A stretch of DNA of 64,000 nt from Lophius americanus (lineage: Eukaryota > Chordata > Actinopteri > Lophiiformes > Lophiidae), in NCBI GenBank assembly GCA_037951165.1, contig JBBDHG010000445.1, positions 278,001 to 342,000 on the forward strand, in the 5' to 3' direction. The notes beneath the pieces were generated by a model. That model saw nothing but the letters and a program-made list of their open reading frames with translations. It ran no database searches and had not been told where the DNA came from. Positions 35,906 to 64,000 of this stretch are shown in pieces; positions within the stretch are counted from its first letter, which is position 1, and every line of letters starts with the position of its first letter. Position numbers and translations under genes: made by a program.

Positions 35906-38250
35906 GGGGATATAAATATTCACTTATTTGAACGCAAACACACACACACAGGAAACATTTAGTTAATTATTTAATAATATCTGGTGCAAATATTTGAATA
36001 AAAGTTTGTTTTTAAATCACTATAGGGTGAGTAACAGCTGTTACTTGGTAAAACAAAGTTATTGCACATAACAAAGTTGTTATTTCAATTTCTGAGTTGT
36101 TTTTGCACACAGTTCTATTACGTGTGGGGGTGGTGGGGTGCTCTGTTTGACAGAGATAACTTTAAGAAGGAGAGGGATGATGATGAACAATAGCTGGAGG
36201 AAGGGGGGAGTTAGATTATAACAACAGTCCATGTTTTATGATGTATTCTTACAAAAAAATTTGCTCCCTGTCCATGGCGTGAGTGAGGTGAGGAATGTTG
36301 GATTTCTTTTCTTCTTCTTCTTTTTCTGTGTGAAAGTACATGAAAATATGTGGATTGGTTGAGGAGGATATGACATGTCTTAAATACCATTTTTCTGAAA
36401 ATTGCAAAACATTATTCTATAACTAGGAACTGAAATCAAGGTGAAAAGAGTTCAAGCTCGTTTCTTCAGAATACCTCAACATACAAATGTGACTAAACGT
36501 CTAAATGAGCTGTAAGACCAGGAACTTAATTGCAATTTGACATCTAAGAAAGACTTTTGTGAAACTGCCCCTTCTATTTTGAAGAATTCCAGATTAATAA
36601 TAGGTTTGTTTCGTGTTCAGAGTTTAGAATAAAGGGTGGTTGATATAATCATCAGATTGGTGAGAAACAGTAAAAACGTGCAAAAATCTTAAAAGAAACT
36701 TATTCCTCTAATATGTATTGAATAATGTATGCTTTTAACTTCAAAACATATACTTATTTTTGATGCAGATTCAGCCTTCTAGGATCACCATGTCCTGGAT
36801 GAATGATAATCTAGACAAAACATTTGGTCCAATTATTAGCAGTTTTCCCTCTCAATGTATTGCTCACAATTTGAAACAAATTTTTTAAATCAAGTGATGT
36901 ATCTAAATGTTCAACATCTTCTTAGAATACTGATGGTGTGGTCATTTTAACATTACTTTATATGGATTTTGAAACAGGTTTGGCTTTCTCTTCCCCAGCA
37001 AGTAGGCATTATCAGGCCTCAATTACAGCTACTGACATTGATTGGGTGATCAAAACCGCCAATCAGCTTATTCCTGTGTTCTGATTGGTCCATTCATGTT
37101 ACGCTATTTATTTTAGTTTTTTTTGACCCGCCTACTCTTTCTTCAGGTCTTCCATTATGTGACTTGAGAAGCTCCACAAGACTAAAATTGGCAACATTAC
37201 TATCAGGATGACAATCAGAAACCCCCCAAATTTTGTGTGATTACCTGTTTCTTGTTTTTATCATTGCAAGAAAATATTTTGTGCCATTAAGACTGCATTA
37301 AATATGCTTCATACTGTTACATAGTCAAAGCGGGATGACGGACCTCATGACAGCTGTGATGTCACATGCTGGTTCTTGCTGACCCATCCATCTTAAAATA
37401 AAAGATTGATGCTGTCACATGTCATTTAAGTGAAATAATGTTTTCAAACTTATGACACCTCCCTCCTTTGGCCCAGAGTTTTAATCCTGACCCAAATATC
37501 AGGTCTGAAACCTCCCCCCCGAACCAAGGTCCATATTAAATAGCTGCATTTATGGTTTGAAAAAGAGAGATGTTGGAACAAACTTAAACATGTTTCGTAT
37601 TGTTTACAAAGTTAAAGCACTTTTGGGGATGGTTTGAATTTTCTGACCGTTACAGGAAGTTACAGCCAGCAACCGCCACTAATGAACAAAAGAAGAAGAG
37701 ACACAAATGGAAGAAGAAATGTTTTGTTTTTTTAATGAGCCATTGTAGAGAGGAAAAGACGGGGTATTTAAAAATGATATGCTTCCATTGGAAAAAAAAA
37801 ATTGAAACTCACAAATATTCTGTTCCGTTCTCTGAATACAAATTTCTTATATTTCTGTATTTTTTGAATTGGTTTCTTTCTTACTCTTTGTTCATGTAGA
37901 TGTCTCGATCATTAAAAAAAAAATCAAAAACACAATTTGTTCCCAAGACAAATTAAATAAACGCAGAAAAATGCCTAAAGTTATATTTAGGTTGTTTATT
38001 GATTGTTTTGATATAAGTCCTTATATTAGCATTAAATATTATATCGATATTGTTATTTTATTTATCTGTAGATGACTATATTCGCCTACAAAGACATTTG
38101 ACATATTTTGTGTGTTTTTTTTATCCTCTCTGTAGTTTCCAGTAGTTGCCTAAAATATTGATCTTCTTGTTGTTTAGTTTGTTTGTTTGTTTGTTTTTCC
38201 ATCAGAGTAGGCCAGTTTGTGTATTACAGCGTTCAGACACAGAAATCAGA
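35906..38250. other. Intergenic, AT-rich, nothing recognised
   Basis: No exon, RNA gene or known repeat seen. (TTTG)n occurs near 38175-38197. Confidence 0.4.
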
Positions 38251-38279
38251 TTATAGCTACTGACTCCATTCACACTGTG

Positions 38280-38520
38280 GCGATAGTCCAACCGAAGGGG
38301 AAACACCCCACGCACACACACCGACACGCGAACACGCACACACACACGCGCGTGCATGTATCCTACGAGCCTAGTCTTTAGCGGACATGGCGGGGGTGGA
38401 GAGGAAACACACACACACAGACTCACACACTTAGACACACGCGCACACACGCTCTCGCTCGCGCGCAGTGAGGGAGGGTCCCCGCGCGCTCTGTTCTCAG
38501 TTCCATGGACCTAATCTCAA
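38280..38520 (+). promoter_or_regulatory. Candidate promoter region of the integrin gene
   Basis: A locally GC- and CpG-rich block (cacacacacgcgcgtg, gcgcgcagtgaggg, ccccgcgcgctctg) stands out from the AT-rich surroundings, about 2.6 kb upstream of the first coding exon. It has no clear TATA box. It is proposed as the promoter because a good splice donor follows at 38815. Inference only. Confidence 0.3.
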
Positions 38521-38815
38521 ACTCAGATGAACTTTTCAGTTTTTGATGATATTTCTTTTTCAGTTTCATTCATTCACGTTCATTTCAGTTCCCGTTGCTT
38601 TCTGTCAAACCGTGGGACCCTCGTGGGAAAGCTCGCACTGACGGAAAGCCGGTTCACGCACGAGACGGAGGAGCAACAGGAGGTTTCACTCGCGAGTCAC
38701 ATCGGAACTTTTGGATGGAGCACACCAAAGCTTTCTGACACTCTCTACCCGACACTGGTTCAACATCTGCCGTGTAACGACTGGACCCTGAACCGGCACA
38801 TCCTCACTCTGACCG
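38480..38815 (+). other. itga4: Candidate 5' leader exon of the integrin gene
   Basis: GC-balanced segment ending in a strong donor (gaccg|gtacag at 38815/38816). The first coding exon is preceded by a good acceptor at 41047-41048, so a leader exon is expected. Joining 38815 to 41049 would end an upstream reading frame from ATG 38527 at TGA 41051-41053, nine bases before the integrin ATG. The start is not defined. Confidence 0.3.
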
Positions 38816-40417
38816 GTACAGCTAACTTCTCCTTAATCAGAGTCGGAACATGACCGACAATCGATTAATCAATCAGATTAACCGGAAAGTAATGACAGCG
38901 GTTAAACGTTTTCAGTCAAAAAGTCAAAACGGATTTTTTAAATTGACATTTTCATTTCATTTGTAGATGATGTATGTTCTAATTTATGGTTTTGTTTTGT
39001 TCTTTTGTCTCTTTAATGTGTTAATTAAACGTAATCTATTTCAGTAATTGACTGCACTTTTTCCAAATGTCCCAGAATCACTTAGTCTACCTAAATAAAC
39101 AGTTAACACGTTTAATTTCCTGATTTGTGACTTTAACTAATTCAAAACATTGTTCAATATGCAGGGCCTGACAAAAAACTTTTAAGGCCTCTGGGCAAAA
39201 TTTGTTCTCAGTTGATCCTCCTTAGCTGTCTCTGATTTCATCTCATTTAAATTGTGATGTTGTAATTGTTGTCATAAACATCGGCACTACATTTTTTAAA
39301 ACTAATACAGAGCACAAATAAAAAAACAAAGACTGGAGATTACAAGTTCTTTATTTTCCATGACAAGAATAGTGGCATTGCTAGCAGTAAAGTCATAATT
39401 TTACGATAATAAAATTGTAATATTACAAGAAAAAAAAATCAGAATTTTGCAAGTATAAGTCGTAAAAATGTCCTAATTAATTTATGTTTAACCAACAAAC
39501 TGGTTTAAGAGAATTCGATTCGTTTATCACGTATTTGATGATTGGTATCATGGGCACATCTTTTTTTTTTTTCTTTTCTTGGATGTTGCTCACCATTAAC
39601 CTAATTATATTAACTTTTTAAGTATTATCTAAGTCTGTAAGTTGAGATGAATAAAAATGAAGTTGCTTCCCCAAGACTTTCTTCATCAGTGCTCGGCTTC
39701 TTCATTGATTGTTGATATAAAAGCTTTAAAGATTTTAAATGCTAAATAGGCATCACCACATGTTGCAGCGCAACCCTTAGCTAATCGCAGACATTCCATT
39801 TGAAACGACTTACAATATTAAGTTACTCTAAATACCCAACTTGATTAAAAGAACACAATTCATCCTAACAATGCTTGCAATGTAATAAATTTAATAATGT
39901 AATTTTTATGTTAGAGAAAATCGATTGACTTAAGTAGAGGCTCTGATTCTCCCGAATAATGTTTTTAGAGTGTTTGGAGAGTTCAACATGTCATTACGAC
40001 CACCCAGCTTTGTTTGTTTGTCCGCATCATATCTCCGGAAGTTGTGAGCGGAAGTCGATGGAATTTTGTTTGAAGGTGGAACTTGACCATACGAAGGGTT
40101 TGTTAGATTTTGAGAGGGATGCTGACATGGATACAGGTTGTAGATCTTTAGTCAGCATTCCAAGATAGTACAATTTTACGAATATCATTAAAAAGAAAAA
40201 AATTGGCCAGTCAAAATAAAAAATAAAAAAATAAAAAATTGGATCCAGATCTGTATTTAAATCCATTCATGTGAGGTTAAGATATATATTTGATTTTGAG
40301 TCACAGTATGGTTAACGATAAGGGGTAGAGATAAAGCAGTGCTATTGATTTATTTCAGAAAACAGATATTCAGAAACACTGAAAAGTATTCCTGTCTTCC
40401 TGTGAGAGGTAATTAGT

Positions 40418-40580
40418 TACACCGATCAGCCATAACATTACAACCACTGCCAGGTTGCACTGGTTCCTGTTAGTTGGCGGGATATTTAAGGCAGAAATGA
40501 GTCTTTCTTATCCTAAAGTTAATCGCAAACATAAAGATTCGAGCGACGGCTCAACTTGTGATGACTGAATTACTGAGAAG
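40418..40580 (+). mobile_element. Tc1-like transposon 5' end fragment
   Basis: tacaccgatcagccataaca then ttacaaccactgccaggt is the terminal inverted repeat of the fish Tc1-like family also found at 33921-34200. Next come gggatatttaaggcagaaat and cataaagattcgagcgac. The rest of the element is missing. It starts at a TA, the Tc1/mariner target. Confidence 0.75.
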
Positions 40581-41061
40581 TTTTTCAAAAACTGCTATAA
40601 TGAATCAATATACACAGTTATGGAATATCCTATTTTTGTTAATAGCTGAAAATCGTCTGATGAGTTCCATGAAGTAGGTTGCCATGGTAATTGAATTAAA
40701 CGGCATTAGATTATGTGGTATGAGGCAGGACAGAGTAGAACGGTGCAATCATGGCGACGTCACCATAGTTTGTTTTACATCTAGGGTGTAATTAGTGACA
40801 GTGCCGTTGGCAAATGTTGGCTTTTAAAGCCCTCTAGCTATGATATGTAGCGACACAGAGACGCATCTTATCTAATAACTATTTTAATCTTTACATTTTT
40901 AAAATCTCTAGAAGAATAAAAAATGAGTCCCATGACTTTGACCTGATTTTGACACTTTCTTCTAATGATAGAAACCCAAAAAATGAACTTCTGATGCTCA
41001 TTGTTCGGATCTCATGTATTTGATACTTGTCTCTCTTTTGTTCGGCAGTTTGACCTTCATC

Positions 41062-63186
<22,125 letters not shown>

Positions 63187-63885
63187 CCCCCTCCATGACC
63201 TCTGAACTCTGACAATAGTTCACATTTGGGATGTGCAACAGTTTGAATGAGGCATAAAAGCTGATGGATTCCATGGATGGACGGATCGCCGTTTTGGACA
63301 ATATGGCAACCCAGTTTGTCAGACGCAGCTGAACGTGCAGCTACCGATGGAATCCACCCAGACTGTGTCAGATGTCACACTCGCAACAAATCAGCCCGGC
63401 TCATTCTAACATGGACTGTCTTGAGTGTGACATATGATGTCTCCCGATCCGACTGTGACTTTTAAACTACATGATCTGCCTTCACAAATAATTCAAAGAC
63501 TCGAGAACGACTACACTGACGGATGAATGGATCCATGGATGGATCGATGGATGGAGCACTAATAAAAAAGGGAAGTCGACCTGAATCAAATTTGGACCAC
63601 CGGGAAGATCTCCATTATTCCTGGGATGTGACATCATCTGTTATTGATGACCTCCGCTTTGACGCCTAGGAGAAAACAAATTAAATCAGATGACCTTTGA
63701 TCTCAGTGGATGGAACCGTGGCCTCTGATTGGTCGACAGCTCTCACCTGTGTCCATTATCTTTCATCTGTGTTTACCTGCTGACAGATCTTTAATGCACT
63801 GATGACACGGAGCAGGCCTGTGTTGCACCGCCTGAGAACTGTGTTGCACCGCCCGGAGAATAAACCAGATCCTGTCCAGACAGAA
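63187..63885 (+). other. itga4: itga4 3' UTR with two poly(A) signals
   Basis: AATAAA at 63561-63566 and 63859-63864. Includes a short (ATGGATGG)n stretch near 63522-63556. Alternative 3' ends are possible. Confidence 0.6.
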
Positions 63886-64000
63886 GTAGTCGTCACCTGA
63901 TGGCTGCTGAGAGGCAACTGATGAGAGTCTGTAGGTGACACCAACCGATGCTCCAATAATCCGACTGGAGCGGTCGGCGCGGGTGTCTTTTAATGGACAG
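63886..64000. other. Right edge, nothing recognised
   Basis: Short stretch after the last itga4 poly(A) signal. Confidence 0.4.

Noticed and set aside
38527..38853. 108-codon frame as a separate protein gene
   Set aside because: No domain is recognised, and the strong donor at 38815 within it suggests a leader exon instead.
41014..41061. Upstream in-frame ATG (MYLILVSLLFGSL) as the integrin start
   Set aside because: It lies before a good acceptor at 41047-41048. The 28-residue signal peptide from 41062 is sufficient. It would be used only if transcription starts within 41.0 kb.

Overview
This is a piece of vertebrate nuclear DNA, almost certainly from a teleost fish. Genes are split by GT-AG introns. 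The intergenic DNA is full of CA/TG microsatellites and of interspersed repeats whose wording is typical of fish: L2/Rex-like and RTE-like LINE 3' ends, Tc1-like and hAT-like DNA transposons, and a Penelope-like endonuclease remnant. All element names are from memory, without a database search.

Two genes are certain. (1) rpl8, ribosomal protein L8 (uL2), lies on the minus strand between about 8475 and 4205. It has a tiny 5'-TOP leader exon and five coding exons that join in frame to exactly 257 residues, the vertebrate length. (2) An integrin alpha-4 type gene (itga4) lies on the plus strand. Its 28 coding exons run from 41062 to 63186 and join in phase throughout to 1030 residues. The product has a signal peptide, a seven-bladed beta-propeller without I domain but with three calcium loops, an Ig-like 'leg', one membrane span and a KAGFFKR tail. 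A GC-rich block at 38.3-38.8 kb may be its promoter and leader exon.

The left edge (1-3.4 kb) holds the last two coding exons of an unrecognised plus-strand gene with a proline-rich C terminus. Two weaker minus-strand candidates lie within the same stretch: a two-exon C terminus at 598-967 and a 62-codon reading frame at 2733-2921.

Between rpl8 and itga4 lie about 30 kb in which I recognise no protein gene, only repeats and unremarkable AT-rich DNA. Within this spacer and the itga4 introns I find small families with two or three local copies: a ~350-470 bp element at 10.3, 23.7 and 35.5 kb; a 'ctgatgactctgctgag' element at 27.0, 42.8 and 56.5 kb; a pair of hAT-like MITEs at 41.5 and 44.0 kb; and two Tc1-like fragments at 33.9 and 40.4 kb. 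Intron 16 of itga4 begins with a 650-bp minisatellite that appears to have grown out of the exon 16 splice-donor junction.

The genes are not functionally linked. rpl8 is a housekeeping ribosomal gene; itga4 encodes a leukocyte and developmental adhesion receptor. I did not find a new multi-gene system. The most interesting observations concern the integrin gene: splice-site-adjacent tandem repeats, a novel-looking C terminus that fits a PDZ ligand, and a weakened processing site.
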